From contig CANSSG010000027.1 of NCBI GenBank assembly GCA_947649615.1, positions 1-36,042 on the forward strand: 36,042 nucleotides of DNA, in the 5' to 3' direction. Source of the stretch: an uncultured Clostridia bacterium. Its GTDB lineage: Bacteria; Bacillota; Clostridia; Oscillospirales; Oscillospiraceae. The notes below the pieces were generated by a model that worked only from the letters and a program-made list of their open reading frames with translations, was not told the origin of the DNA and made no database searches. This document shows positions 1 through 8,328 of this stretch, piece after piece (the stretch's first letter is position 1; every line of letters begins with the position of its first letter). The position numbers were made by a program, and so were the translations under genes.

Positions 1-367
1 TGCTGTGGTGGGCGCAGGCTTTCTCGCACCGCTTCATGATGTGGCTGTACTCCATAAAGAGCGCCTCGCTTTCGCTGCCGCTGACGACCTCTACGCAGTC
101 CCCCAGTTCCGGGGTGAAGGCCAGCACCTCCCCAAATACCCCGCCGGTCTCTATACGCTCCAATATCGTCCGGGTGCCGCCGTAGTCGTAGCGGACCAGG
201 TCCGCGCGGCCCCGGAGCAGCACGCCCACCTCGCCCCCGCCCTCGCCATAGGTGCAGATGGTCTGCCCCGGCGTGTAGCGGGACCGGCGCATGTGGAAGC
301 AGCGGATCATAGCGTCCACTTCCTGGTTGGCGATATCATGAAAAATTGATAATTCGCTGAAATCCAT
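1..367 (-). CDS. Crp/Fnr-family transcriptional regulator, N-terminal part
   Basis: The reading frame begins at ATG 367-365 behind a good AAGGAG site and runs off the left edge, so only about 122 residues are visible. They form a cyclic-nucleotide-binding-like beta-roll: MDFSELSIFHDI at the start, then GQTICTYGEGGGEVGVLLRG and a GGVFGEVLAF segment, the usual order in Crp/Fnr sensors. The C-terminal winged-helix DNA-binding domain should lie outside the window. No cluster of cysteines like that of E. coli FNR is seen in this part. The gene is divergent from the small NrdD-like gene at 553, and a palindrome in the shared intergenic region is a likely target. The effector cannot be told from this fragment. 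Confidence 0.8.
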   Translation of the reverse strand, partial: MDFSELSIFHDIANQEVDAMIRCFHMRRSRYTPGQTICTYGEGGGEVGVLLRGRADLVRYDYGGTRTILERIETGGVFGEVLAFTPELGDCVEVVSGSESEALFMEYSHIMKRCEKACAHHS

Positions 368-447
368 ACTCGCTCCTTACCTGCGCCGCCCGATATCTTG
401 TGTGAAGCAGAAAGGAACGGCACAAAATGTAGAAATTATTTCTTCTT

Positions 448-491
448 ATGTTGCTGCTGCAACATCCTTTTTTCTCCCTTTATGATATACT
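448..491 (+). promoter_or_regulatory. Candidate Crp/Fnr-activated promoter with palindromic operator
   Basis: ATGTTGC-TGCT-GCAACAT (448-465) is a perfect 7-bp inverted repeat with a 4-nt spacer. A -10 like TATACT lies at 486-491 without a recognisable -35. With transcription starting near 498, the palindrome centre (456.5) falls at about -41.5, the classical position of class II Crp/Fnr activator sites. The adjacent divergent gene is a Crp/Fnr regulator. The operator role is inferred. Confidence 0.45.
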
Positions 492-511
492 CACCTCACA
501 CAAATGTAAAG

Positions 512-530
512 ACCCAATTGGGAATTGGGT
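512..530. repeat. Inverted repeat in the leader of the NrdD-like gene
   Basis: ACCCAATT-GGG-AATTGGGT is a perfect 8-bp inverted repeat with a 3-nt centre. It lies between the candidate -10 and the ribosome binding site (CAGGAGG, 539-545) of the gene at 553. It could be a second operator or an RNA hairpin close to the SD. There is no T-run, so it is not a terminator. Confidence 0.5.
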
Positions 531-552
531 TCAATTTCAGGAGGATTTTACT

Positions 553-816
553 ATGATGCAGATCAATGTAACCGGCGGCGCCCTTGACCAGCGGGAGTTG
601 GACGCCTATGTCGCCCGGGCAAACAGTAAATATGCCATTGGAACCGTGCAGGCGTTGGACATCCACCTGGACGGGGACTTTGTGGATTTGCGGTATCACT
701 TGGCCCCCAGGCCCTTCAGCCGCATCCGCCGGATCACGGGCTACCTGGTGGGGGATATGAGCCACTGGAACAACGCCAAGGCCGCCGAAGAGCGGGACCG
801 GGTGAAGCATCTTTAA
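553..816 (+). CDS. Small protein resembling the C-terminus of anaerobic ribonucleotide reductase (NrdD)
   Basis: The start at 553 follows a strong AGGAGG; an earlier in-frame ATG at 448 lies inside the palindrome and lacks an SD. The 87-residue product has an N-terminal segment MMQINVTGGALDQRELDAYV and a C-terminal stretch with RIRRITGYLVG, HWNNAKAAE and DRVKH. That stretch follows the R-x-x-GYL...WN-x-(G/A)K...E...DR pattern at the end of class III ribonucleoside-triphosphate reductases. The glycyl-radical loop and active site are absent, so it is not a reductase by itself. Such short stand-alone proteins are known in Clostridia, usually annotated from this similarity; their role is not established to my knowledge. 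Proximity to a Crp/Fnr regulator fits anaerobic control. Confidence 0.7.
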   Translation: MMQINVTGGALDQRELDAYVARANSKYAIGTVQALDIHLDGDFVDLRYHLAPRPFSRIRRITGYLVGDMSHWNNAKAAEERDRVKHL

Positions 817-837
817 GGCATGTTTGAAGCATGGCAA

Positions 838-861
838 GCCGCCCAAGCGGCGGCGCTTTTT
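838..861 (+). terminator. Rho-independent terminator after the NrdD-like gene
   Basis: GCCGCC (838-843), loop CAAGC, GGCGGC (849-854), then GC and five T (857-861). It begins 21 nt after the stop codon of the gene ending at 816. Confidence 0.65.
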
Positions 862-920
862 CCTCTGCGCGGCGGGACGAAAATGGGGGGATTCAGGCCG
901 GTTTTTTGATAATTTTGTCC

Positions 921-949
921 TTGCGGACGGCGGTTTTTTCTGCTATACT
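921..949 (+). promoter_or_regulatory. Sigma-70-type promoter for the zinc-ribbon/tatD pair
   Basis: TTGCGG (921-926), a 17-nt spacer, and TATACT (944-949). Transcription would begin near 956, leaving a leader of about 47 nt before the ATG at 1003. Confidence 0.7.
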
Positions 950-1002
950 GAAGGTAGATGCACCTGCTGGATTTGAGCCGCTTGATGAAAAGGAGGAGAA
1001 CT

Positions 1003-1317
1003 ATGTCTAGACGCTGTCCTGACTGCGGTTTTGTCAATGAGGATTCCCGTATCTATTGCGGCTCCTGCGGCGAACTGCTGGACCCTGAGCTTCGGTTGAT
1101 TAAAGATCTGGAAAAGCAAACCACTGAGCCGAAGAAGCCTACGTATAAGGAACCGCCGCCCCGGCGGGAGCCGGTTCCGCCCAAAGACGTCTATAATGAA
1201 AACTATGTCCCGCCTAAGTTCTCCAGGGAGAAGAAATCCAGCCCCCTGCCCTGGATCATCCTTGGGCTGGCGGCTGTGGCGGTAGTTTTGTATTTGATGA
1301 TGAGTTATGCTGTTTGA
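1003..1317 (+). CDS. Zinc-ribbon protein with C-terminal membrane anchor
   Basis: ATG 1003 is preceded by AAGGAGGAGAACT; an earlier in-frame ATG at 958 sits on the expected transcription start and is rejected. The 104-residue protein starts with a zinc ribbon, MSRRCPDCG...IYCGSCGELL (four Cys in two CxxC pairs, residues about 5-24). A charged, proline-rich linker follows, then one hydrophobic segment, PWIILGLAAVAVVLYLMM, close to the C-terminus, so it is probably tail-anchored with the ribbon in the cytoplasm. Its last 11 nt overlap the start of tatD, so the two are probably translationally coupled. Function unknown; such zinc-ribbon membrane proteins are common in Clostridia. Confidence 0.75.
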   Translation: MSRRCPDCGFVNEDSRIYCGSCGELLDPELRLIKDLEKQTTEPKKPTYKEPPPRREPVPPKDVYNENYVPPKFSREKKSSPLPWIILGLAAVAVVLYLMMSYAV

Positions 1318-2071
1318 CACACACGCCCATTATGACGCAGAAGAGTACAGCCAGGATCGGGACGGAGTCCTGGCTGCGCTGCCGGAAATGGGGGTTGGGC
1401 TGACGGTCAACCCGGGGTGCGACATCCTTTCCTCGAAGGCGGCGGTGGAGTTGGCGCGGAAGTGGCCTTTTTTGCATGCCGCCGTGGGATACCATCCCGA
1501 AAACTGCGGGCCGTATAGGCCGGAGGATTTGGATGTCCTCCGGGAACTGGCCCGGGAAGCGAAGACCGTTGCCATCGGGGAGATTGGGCTGGACTATTAC
1601 TGGGAGGAAAACCCGCCGAAGGAACATCAATTGCGGGTTTTCCGGGACCAAATGGCTCTGGCGCAGGAATTGGATATGCCCGTTGTCGTCCATGACCGGG
1701 ACGCCCATGCGGACAGTTTAGCCGTTGTGCGGGAGTTCCCAGGGGTGCGGGGCGTATTCCACTGCTACTCCGGCAGCGCGGAAATGGCCCGGGAGCTGGT
1801 GAAGCTGGGGTGGATGATCTCCTTTACCGGGGTGCTCACCTACAAGAACGCCCGGAAGGTTGTGGAAGCCGCGCAGGCCGTGCCGCTGGACCGGCTGATG
1901 ATCGAGACCGACAGCCCCTATATGGCCCCCGTACCCTACCGGGGGAAGCGGAACCACTCCGGCTACGTGCGCTATGTGTGCGAACGGCTGGCGGAGCTGA
2001 AGGGCGTCTCTTTTGAGGAGTGCGCCAGGATTACGATGGAAAATGGGAAGCGGTTCTTTGGGATTGCATGA
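1307..2071 (+). CDS. tatD: TatD-family metal-dependent DNase/hydrolase
   Basis: This 254-residue protein has the full TatD signature: DTHAH near the N-terminus (H6, H8), GEIGLDYYW (E92), VVVHDRDA (H129), FHCYSGS (H152) and IETDSPYMAP (D202). These are the ligands of the binuclear metal site in an amidohydrolase-type TIM barrel. Family members are cytoplasmic 3'-5' exonucleases or deoxyribonucleases linked to DNA repair and turnover; the cellular substrate here is inferred. Length is normal for the family. The start ATG at 1307 lies inside the last codons of the upstream zinc-ribbon gene, so both belong to one transcript from the 921-949 promoter, ending at the hairpin at 2085. Confidence 0.95.
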   Translation: MLFDTHAHYDAEEYSQDRDGVLAALPEMGVGLTVNPGCDILSSKAAVELARKWPFLHAAVGYHPENCGPYRPEDLDVLRELAREAKTVAIGEIGLDYYWEENPPKEHQLRVFRDQMALAQELDMPVVVHDRDAHADSLAVVREFPGVRGVFHCYSGSAEMARELVKLGWMISFTGVLTYKNARKVVEAAQAVPLDRLMIETDSPYMAPVPYRGKRNHSGYVRYVCERLAELKGVSFEECARITMENGKRFFGIA

Positions 2072-2084
2072 CGGAAAAGCAGGA

Positions 2085-2110
2085 GGGAGGTCTGTGAGAC
2101 CTCCCTCTTT
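2085..2110 (+). terminator. Terminator after tatD
   Basis: GGGAGGTC (2085-2092), loop TGTGA, GACCTCCC (2098-2105), then TCTTT. It follows the tatD stop by 13 nt. Confidence 0.75.
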
Positions 2111-2118
2111 AGATTATC

Positions 2119-2151
2119 AAAAAAAGAGACGGCAAGGGATTTTCCCTTGCC
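2119..2151 (-). terminator. Terminator of the chemoreceptor/methionine gene run
   Basis: Read on the minus strand, GGCAAGGGA-AAA-TCCCTTGCC (2151 down to 2131) is followed by GTCTC and a run of seven T (2125-2119). It lies 21 nt after the chemoreceptor stop codon. Confidence 0.85.
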
Positions 2152-2172
2152 GCCCCTCTGACTATCGCTGGT

Positions 2173-3855
2173 TTACTGGGGCAGGGCGCGGCTGCGGTTG
2201 GTTCCTTCGCCCCGGAGGTGGAAGCGGTTGGTCTGGTCAGCCAGGACGCGCACCTGGTTGAACAATTCCGCGCTGACGGCGGCGGATTCCTCGCTGCTGG
2301 CGGAGTTGCTCTGGACCACGGCGGAAATCTGGCTGATGCCCTCCGCCACCTGGGCAATGGCGAGGGCTTCGCCCTCCACGGCGGAAGCGATGGCGCCGAT
2401 GCCCTCGTTGGAATGCACCACCAGTTCCAGCGTTTTTTGCAGGCTGGCGGATACGTCCCCGACAATGTGGCGGCCCTTTTCCGTGGCCTGGACGGAGTTT
2501 TCAATCAGCTCCTTGGTGGCCTTGGCTGCCTGGTCGGACTGGGCGGCCAGGGAGCGAACCTCATCGGCTACCACCGCGAAGCCCTTGCCCGCCGCGCCGG
2601 CACGGGCCGCTTCCACGGCGGCGTTCAGCGCCAGGATGTTGGTCTGGAAAGCAATGTTCTCGATAGTGGCGATGATCTTGTCGATCTGCTGGGAAGCATG
2701 GGTGATATCCTCCATGGCGGAGACCATCTGGCCCATCTGCTGGCTGCTCAGTTCCACCTGCTGGGTGGTCAGGCGGGAATTGGCCTGGGCCTCCCCGGCA
2801 GACTGGACGTTGGACTCGGCGGTGTGGCGGATGTCCTCCAGGGTAGCCTGCAATTCCTGGACGGCGCTGGCCTGCTCCGTGGCGCCCTGGGCAAGGTTCT
2901 GAGCGCCGTTGGAAAGCTGCTCGGCGTTGCCGGACACCTGATGCTCCGCCTGGCGGATTTTGCCGAAGGCTTCGCTGATATTCTCCGTAAAGCTGTTGAT
3001 GGAGGTTTCGATGGTCTGGAAGTCGCCGATAAAGGGCGTGGAGGTCTGGACATCGAAATTGCCCTGGGAAAGCTGGGCCATAATGCGGTTGATGTCCTCT
3101 ACATAGCCGTTGATGCGCTCCATGGATACCTCCAGATTTTGCGCCATGGTTCCCAGCTCATTCTTAGAGGAGTAGTGCAGATCGATGTCCAGATGGCCTT
3201 CGTAAAGGGGCTTGGTGTGCTCGGTGATGACGAGGATGGGCTTGATCACATGGTTGAGCACGAACATCACCAGGCTGATCAGGCAGATCAGGGAAAGGCC
3301 CAGGCCTAAGACCGAGGTGACGTGCATCATGGAGATGATGGTGGCCATCTGCGCCTGGCTTTCGGCATTGGCTTCGCCCAGCAGGTTTACGACCTGATCC
3401 AGCTTGCCCACCAGGGTGGTCAGGTTGCTCTGGATAACGTTCTGATAGTAAAGCTGCGCCTGCTGGGGGCTGTCCTTCTTCATGTCCAGTACGTAAGTGG
3501 CGGACTCGTGCAGTTCCTTGTGCAGGGACTCCATTTCGCTGCGCAGGCTGAGGATCTTTTGATCCTCCGTACCCGCTTCGCCGTAGATCCACTTGCCCAG
3601 CACACAGGTGTCGGGGGCGGTGCTGCCTGTGAACTCCGTCCCGGCATACAGGGCATTGCTAAGGTTGGCGGCCCATTTGTAGTGGGCCGTCTCCGCCTGG
3701 TGGCAGCGGTCCAGCAGGTTGTTGGACTGGGCGTTGGCTTCCTCGGCCCGGTCGGTGCGGATGATGTTAATTGTGATTGCCACGCTGAACATCAGCACGG
3801 AAATCAGCGCGCAGGCCACCCGAATCCATACGCTTCTCTTAATGCTCTTACCCAT
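2173..3855 (-). CDS. Methyl-accepting chemotaxis protein with an extracytoplasmic CZB-like zinc-binding domain
   Basis: The start ATG at 3855 follows GAGGGA and overlaps the end of metA by 8 nt. The 560-residue protein has TM1 (about 8-31), an extracytoplasmic domain (32-174), TM2 (about 176-200), a HAMP linker (200-255) and a long signalling coiled coil. The hairpin tip is around residues 401-437, with [20 protein letters not shown] and then [15 protein letters not shown]. The sensor domain shows HYKW (H58, W61), CVLGKW (C84) and LHKELH (H112, H116), the spaced His/Cys/His/His pattern of the chemoreceptor zinc-binding (CZB) domain. CZB domains are more often described in cytoplasmic receptor parts, so this position is notable. 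The receptor should control CheA/CheW outside the window. Co-transcription with methionine genes is unexplained. Confidence 0.93.
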   Translation of the reverse strand: MGKSIKRSVWIRVACALISVLMFSVAITINIIRTDRAEEANAQSNNLLDRCHQAETAHYKWAANLSNALYAGTEFTGSTAPDTCVLGKWIYGEAGTEDQKILSLRSEMESLHKELHESATYVLDMKKDSPQQAQLYYQNVIQSNLTTLVGKLDQVVNLLGEANAESQAQMATIISMMHVTSVLGLGLSLICLISLVMFVLNHVIKPILVITEHTKPLYEGHLDIDLHYSSKNELGTMAQNLEVSMERINGYVEDINRIMAQLSQGNFDVQTSTPFIGDFQTIETSINSFTENISEAFGKIRQAEHQVSGNAEQLSNGAQNLAQGATEQASAVQELQATLEDIRHTAESNVQSAGEAQANSRLTTQQVELSSQQMGQMVSAMEDITHASQQIDKIIATIENIAFQTNILALNAAVEAARAGAAGKGFAVVADEVRSLAAQSDQAAKATKELIENSVQATEKGRHIVGDVSASLQKTLELVVHSNEGIGAIASAVEGEALAIAQVAEGISQISAVVQSNSASSEESAAVSAELFNQVRVLADQTNRFHLRGEGTNRSRALPQ

Positions 3856-4825
3856 GATTTGATCCCTCTTCTTTCTTGCATTCAGCCGGATTTTGCCGCC
3901 CGCCCTGCGGCGGCAGGTCGCTGAGGTCATAGGGCGTGGTTTGGTACACAAAGTAGTTGAGCCAATTGCTGTAGAGCAGGTTGGCGCAGGAGCGCCAGGT
4001 CACGCGGGGGGGCTTTGTATCATCATCGCCGGGATAGTAGTTTTGGGGGAGGCCGATGGGCTTCCCCTGGCCCTTGTCCCGGCGGTATTCCTGATCCAGG
4101 GTGTCCGCGTCGTACTCGCTGTGGCCGGTAATGAAAATCTGCCGGCCGCTCTCTGTGGAAAGGGCGTAAATGCCCGCCTCCGGCGAGGTGGCCAGGATTT
4201 TCAACTGGGCCACCCGCTCCACGTCCTCCCGCAGGATGGTGGTGTGGCGGGAATGGGGTACCATGAACACGTCGTCGCTGCCCCGGAAGAGCATGTTGCT
4301 GCGCCGTTCCACAATGTGGGGGAATACGCCGAACAGCTTTTTTTCCAGCGGGTGCTTCTGTATGCCGTAGTGGTAGTACAATCCAGCCTGAGCACCCCAG
4401 CATATGTGGAAAGTGGAATGGACGTGACTTTTGCTCCACTCCAAGATTTCACACAACTCCGGCCAGTACCCCACCTCCTCAAAGGGGAGGTGTTCTACCG
4501 GCGCGCCGGTGATGACCATGCCGTCGTAGTTGTTCTCCCGCACGTCGTCAAAGTGGCGGTAGAAGGCCAGCATGTGCTCCTGGGGGGTGTTCTTTGGTAC
4601 GTGGTCCCGGGGGGCGATCAGTTCCAGCTCCACTTGCAGGGGGGTGTTCGATAGCAGGCGGCTGAGCTGGGTTTCCGTGGCAATTTTCGTGGGCATCAGG
4701 TTCAGCAGCAGGATTTTCAGCGGACGGATATCCTGCCCCATGGCCCGCTGCTCCGTCATGACGAAGATGTTTTCGTCCTTCAGCGTCTTCGCCGCAGGGA
4801 GGCGGTCGGGGATGCGGATGGGCAT
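3848..4825 (-). CDS. metA: Homoserine O-acyltransferase, predicted acetyl-CoA type
   Basis: The 325-residue protein is a full-length MetA of the glutamine-amidotransferase-like fold. The nucleophile lies in HICWGAQ (C142, the E. coli number), and GHSEYD supplies the catalytic His and Glu. It acylates the hydroxyl of L-homoserine in the first committed step of methionine synthesis, in the cytoplasm. Residue 111 is Glu ([10 protein letters not shown]). Published work on MetA associates Glu111 with acetyl-CoA and Gly111 with succinyl-CoA, so O-acetylhomoserine is the predicted product; that matches the O-acetylhomoserine sulfhydrylase encoded upstream. ATG 4825 follows AAGGAG. The MFS gene ends 16 nt before, and the chemoreceptor start overlaps the 3' end. 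Confidence 0.95.
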   Translation of the reverse strand: MPIRIPDRLPAAKTLKDENIFVMTEQRAMGQDIRPLKILLLNLMPTKIATETQLSRLLSNTPLQVELELIAPRDHVPKNTPQEHMLAFYRHFDDVRENNYDGMVITGAPVEHLPFEEVGYWPELCEILEWSKSHVHSTFHICWGAQAGLYYHYGIQKHPLEKKLFGVFPHIVERRSNMLFRGSDDVFMVPHSRHTTILREDVERVAQLKILATSPEAGIYALSTESGRQIFITGHSEYDADTLDQEYRRDKGQGKPIGLPQNYYPGDDDTKPPRVTWRSCANLLYSNWLNYFVYQTTPYDLSDLPPQGGRQNPAECKKEEGSNHG

Positions 4826-4841
4826 GACAACACTCCTTTCA

Positions 4842-6029
4842 TCAGGCGACGCCCTTGAGCCGCTTCATTTGTCTGGCAGCAAGCAGCATCACCAGATAGA
4901 AAGCAATTAAGTAAAACGGGAAGATTCCCATAGTAAACCGCTGGCCCAAAAGGCCACAAACCGCCGGGGCGATCATAATGCCCCCATATGCTGCCGCCAT
5001 CTGGGTACCCATGACGGATTGGGACGCTTCCTCCCCGAAATTCTGGGGGGTGAGATAGTTGAAATTGGGGAACAGCGGGCCGTTGCCCAGGCCTACCAGG
5101 AACAATCCTGCCGCCGCCAGCAGCGGAGACCCGGGAAGCAGAAGAACCGCCAAGGCTATGCCCAGGGTCATTTCCCCCAAGCGGATGATCCGCCAGCTAT
5201 CCAGCTTTGCCGCCAGCAGGCCCGACAGGAAGCGGCCCAAGGCCATGCCCACATAGTAAAACATGACGATCCGCGCGGCCCGCTCCGGCGGCGTGTGCTT
5301 GTATTCCACCAGGAAGGTGCTGGCCCAGTTGCCGCAGGTACACTCAATGGCGCAGGACGCGATAAACAGCGTCCACATCAGCTTCACGCCGGGAATCCGG
5401 GCGATTTCCCCCAGGGTCAGGTCCCGGGCGCCGCCGCCCTCCGCCGTTTCGGACGGGCCGTGGACCTTATGCCATACCGGCAGCGTGACAACCAGCAGGA
5501 GCGTGATGGCAAGCTGGATGCCGAAAGCGATGCGGTAGCCGCCCCGCCAGCCGGACTTGCCGCCAATGACCAAGGAGAGGACAAAGGGGCTGACGGACAC
5601 GCCTACGCCGTAAAAGCAGTGGAGAAAGCTCATGACGCGGGCGGAGTAGTGGATGGCTACATAGTTGTTCAGCGCCGTGTCGATGGCGCCCGCGCCCAAG
5701 CCCAGCGGGATTGCCAGCAGGCACACCGCCAGCAGATTTTCCGAGAAGGAGAAGCCCAGCAGCGCGGCGGCGGTCAGGGCGGTGCTCACTGCGGAAACCA
5801 CGTTAGTGCCGAACCGGCGGATGACGCGGGCGCTGAGCATGCTGGAAGCGATGGTGCCGCAGCAGATGGTGGCGCTCACCAGGCTGGCGCTGGAAATAGG
5901 AAGATGAAACTCGGTGTAGATGGCAGGCCATGCCGTACCAAACAGGGAATCGGGGATTCCCAGGCCGATAAAGGCTATGTATATGACAGTCAGCAGTATT
6001 GTTGCCATTTTATACTGATTTTCTCTCAA
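4842..6029 (-). CDS. MFS transporter
   Basis: A 395-residue integral membrane protein with about twelve hydrophobic segments, starting [18 protein letters not shown] and ending in a basic tail ([10 protein letters not shown]). A conserved-type loop (SARVIRRFG) after TM2 and a long central loop between the two six-helix halves ([14 protein letters not shown]...) place it in the major facilitator superfamily. Substrate is not readable from sequence; sitting between metY and metA, transport of methionine, homoserine or a precursor is possible but only inferred. The frame can begin at TTG 6029 or ATG 6008; TTG keeps the short polar N-terminus common in relatives, but AGGGG lies only 3 nt ahead of it. 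The metY stop is 9 nt upstream. Confidence 0.88.
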   Translation of the reverse strand: MRENQYKMATILLTVIYIAFIGLGIPDSLFGTAWPAIYTEFHLPISSASLVSATICCGTIASSMLSARVIRRFGTNVVSAVSTALTAAALLGFSFSENLLAVCLLAIPLGLGAGAIDTALNNYVAIHYSARVMSFLHCFYGVGVSVSPFVLSLVIGGKSGWRGGYRIAFGIQLAITLLLVVTLPVWHKVHGPSETAEGGGARDLTLGEIARIPGVKLMWTLFIASCAIECTCGNWASTFLVEYKHTPPERAARIVMFYYVGMALGRFLSGLLAAKLDSWRIIRLGEMTLGIALAVLLLPGSPLLAAAGLFLVGLGNGPLFPNFNYLTPQNFGEEASQSVMGTQMAAAYGGIMIAPAVCGLLGQRFTMGIFPFYLIAFYLVMLLAARQMKRLKGVA

Positions 6030-6038
6030 GGACCCCTG

Positions 6039-7319
6039 CTACACCGCCGCCAAGGCCTGCTCCAAATCGGCAATCAGGTCTTCCTTGCTCTCCAGGCCTA
6101 CGCTCAGGCGCACCAGATCCGGCGAGACGCCGGCGGCGGCAAGCTCCGCGTCATTCATCTGGCGGTGGGTGGAACTTGCCGGGTGGAGACAGCAGGTACG
6201 GGCGTCCGCCACATGGGTGGCGATTGTCCCCAGCCGTAAGCGGCCCATGAAGTCCTCCGCCGCCTGCCGCCCGCCCCTTACGCCGAAGCTGACCACGCCG
6301 CACACGCCGTTGGGCAGGTACTTGCGGGCGGTTTCGTGATAGGGGTCCCCGGGCAGGCCGCTGTAGCGGACCCAGGTGATCTTCGGGTGGCGCTGCAAAT
6401 ACTCCGCCACCGCCTGGCCGTTCTCGCAGTGCCGGGCCATGCGTACATGGAGACTCTCCAGGCCCAGGTTCAGGAGGAACGCGCTCTGGGGGCTCATCAT
6501 GGAGCCGAAGTCCCGCATGAGCTGGGCCGTGGCCTTGGTAATGAAAGCGCCCTCCTTGCCGAAGCGTTGGGCGTATGTAACCCCGTGGTAGCTGCCGTCA
6601 GGGGTACACAGGCCGGGGAATTTATCCGCGTGGGCCATCCAGTCGAATTGGCCCCCGTCTACGATGGCCCCGCCCAAGGCGGCGGCGTGGCCGTCCATAT
6701 ACTTGGTGGTAGAGTGGGTGACGATGTCCGCCCCCCACCGGAGGGGACGGCAGAGAACCGGGGTGGCAAAGGTATTGTCCACGATGAGGGGTACGCCGTG
6801 GGCGTGGGCCGCGCGGGCAAATTTCTCGATATCCAGCACCGTCAGGGCCGGATTGGCAATCGTTTCGCCAAAAACCGCCTTGGTATTGGGCCGGAAAGCG
6901 GCCTCCAATTCCTCCGGGGCGCAGTCAGGGGAGACGAAGGTAAATTCCACCCCCATCCGCTTCATGGTCACCGCGAACAGATTGTACGTGCCGCCGTAGA
7001 TAGAACTGCTGGCTACCACATGGTCGCCGCAGGACGCGATGTTGAACACGGCGTAAAAATTCGCCGCCTGGCCGGAGGATGTCAGCATCGCCGCCGTGCC
7101 GCCTTCCAGGGCGGCGATCTTCGCCGCCACATGGTCGCAGGTGGGGTTTTGCAGGCGGCTGTAGAAATAGCCTTCGGCTTCCAGGTCGAACAGCTTCCCC
7201 ATGGCCGCGCTGCTCTCATATTTGAATGTGGTGGACTGGACAATGGGGATCTGCCGCGGCTCACCGTTTCCCGGGCGGTAGCCGCCCTGGACGCACAAGG
7301 TTTCAATGTGGTCGCTCAT
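6039..7319 (-). CDS. metY: O-acetylhomoserine sulfhydrylase (aminocarboxypropyltransferase)
   Basis: This 426-residue protein is a PLP enzyme of the Cys/Met-metabolism family (fold type I). Visible landmarks are SRLQNPT (53-60), YGGTYNLF, the cofactor aspartate in VDNTFATP (D181), the Schiff-base lysine in HSTTKYMDGH (K206), and a C-terminal RLSVGLE motif. The length of about 425 residues, rather than about 385, and the GGAIVDGG insertion fit MetY/Cys-D type sulfhydrylases better than cystathionine gamma-synthase. The reaction is O-acetylhomoserine plus sulfide to homocysteine plus acetate, in the cytoplasm. ATG 7319 follows GGAGA. MetY and the Glu111-type MetA together make a direct-sulfhydrylation route. 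No SAM riboswitch is seen in the 30-nt gap upstream. Confidence 0.93.
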   Translation of the reverse strand: MSDHIETLCVQGGYRPGNGEPRQIPIVQSTTFKYESSAAMGKLFDLEAEGYFYSRLQNPTCDHVAAKIAALEGGTAAMLTSSGQAANFYAVFNIASCGDHVVASSSIYGGTYNLFAVTMKRMGVEFTFVSPDCAPEELEAAFRPNTKAVFGETIANPALTVLDIEKFARAAHAHGVPLIVDNTFATPVLCRPLRWGADIVTHSTTKYMDGHAAALGGAIVDGGQFDWMAHADKFPGLCTPDGSYHGVTYAQRFGKEGAFITKATAQLMRDFGSMMSPQSAFLLNLGLESLHVRMARHCENGQAVAEYLQRHPKITWVRYSGLPGDPYHETARKYLPNGVCGVVSFGVRGGRQAAEDFMGRLRLGTIATHVADARTCCLHPASSTHRQMNDAELAAAGVSPDLVRLSVGLESKEDLIADLEQALAAV

Positions 7320-7349
7320 GGTGTTCTCCTTTTATTGATCAAACAAGGC

Positions 7350-8246
7350 CTATTCAGGCCTCGGCATCATGCGCGGGGAGGAATACTGCTCCAGGCGGTC
7401 CACCACGTCCTGGCCGCTCATGCGGTCAGTAACGTTGACGCGCCCCAGCAGGCGCAGGCAGTCCATCTCCCCAATCCGAAGCCGGTTGGGCCGGTCATCA
7501 ATGGTGACGGTGAGGATATAGCCAGCTTCCTTCATGATTTCGTCCGCTTCCGGGCTGTAGTAGCCGAAGGGATACGCCAGGGCGTTCAAATCCCCCGCCA
7601 CCTTTCCCTGCCGCCTCTGGCGGCAGGCTTCCGCGTCCTCCAGGAGGGCGCGGCGGTAATCCGCCTGGCTCTCGCCGTCCTTCTGTAGTACGCCGTCCCG
7701 GCCGCTGTAGCCGTAGGATTCCAGCTGGTGCATGTCGTAGGTGTGGCTCTGGGCGTCGATAACGCCCTTTTCCGTCCAGGGGGCGGCTTCCTCATATGCA
7801 AACCGCTCCTGCCAGAATGGCTCGCCGGAGTGGACGTAGGCGTCCTCCCCCTCGTTTATCCCTATGACGAACACCGTGGCGCACATGCCATATTCCTCCA
7901 GAACAGGCGCGGCGATGGTGAGGTTGCTGGTGTAGCCGTCGTCCATCGTAATGAGCACCGGCTTCTCCGGCAGGGGCGTCCCGTTCTCCACATATGCAAT
8001 CACCTGGGGGACGGAAACGGCGTGGAAGCCCGCCGCATGCATGGCGGCCACCTGCTCCCGGAACCGGGCGGAGGAGACAACGGTGCCTTCCTTGCTGGTT
8101 TCCTCGAAGTGGTGGTACATCAGCACCGGCAGCATTTGGCCCGCGCCGCCGTGGGTCTGGTGGTAAAGCTCCAACATTTGCAGGAAGAGGGTCAGCGCCA
8201 GCAGCAGCAGCACAGGCGCCTTCCACCCGCATTTTCTTTTGCGCAT
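7350..8246 (-). CDS. Membrane-anchored polysaccharide deacetylase
   Basis: A 298-residue carbohydrate esterase 4/NodB-fold protein. An N-terminal basic stretch and hydrophobic segment (about 11-28) make a signal anchor that places the enzyme outside the membrane. The catalytic region contains LMYHHFE, ITMDDGY (D102 and D103; MDDG replaces the commoner FDDG), QSHTYDMH (H168, H173) and YPFGYY. The MYHHF start and this layout resemble PgaB/IcaB-like and other cell-surface deacetylases; peptidoglycan or exopolysaccharide N-acetyl groups are the likely substrate, not determinable here. ATG 8246 follows GGGAGG. It is the first gene after two tandem promoters and probably heads the transcript that continues into metY 30 nt later. 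Confidence 0.9.
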   Translation of the reverse strand: MRKRKCGWKAPVLLLLALTLFLQMLELYHQTHGGAGQMLPVLMYHHFEETSKEGTVVSSARFREQVAAMHAAGFHAVSVPQVIAYVENGTPLPEKPVLITMDDGYTSNLTIAAPVLEEYGMCATVFVIGINEGEDAYVHSGEPFWQERFAYEEAAPWTEKGVIDAQSHTYDMHQLESYGYSGRDGVLQKDGESQADYRRALLEDAEACRQRRQGKVAGDLNALAYPFGYYSPEADEIMKEAGYILTVTIDDRPNRLRIGEMDCLRLLGRVNVTDRMSGQDVVDRLEQYSSPRMMPRPE

Positions 8247-8328
8247 ATTTTAACCTCCCGGGCGTCCGCGCCGCAGGAACGCCGGAAACGGTTCCCGGCC
8301 CTGAAGCCAACGCTTAACGCCAGCTCCA

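Noticed and set aside
448-552. An in-frame ATG at 448 extending the NrdD-like gene by 35 codons
   Set aside because: It lies in the palindrome upstream of the -10, has no SD, and the added residues are unlike the family.
2198-3309. Long plus-strand frames opposite the chemoreceptor gene
   Set aside because: They are mirror frames of a GC-rich gene with periodic codon use; no SD, and the minus-strand product is an unmistakable receptor.
5019-7688. Long plus-strand frames opposite the MFS, metY and deacetylase genes
   Set aside because: They are low-complexity G/A/H/R-rich translations antisense to recognised proteins.
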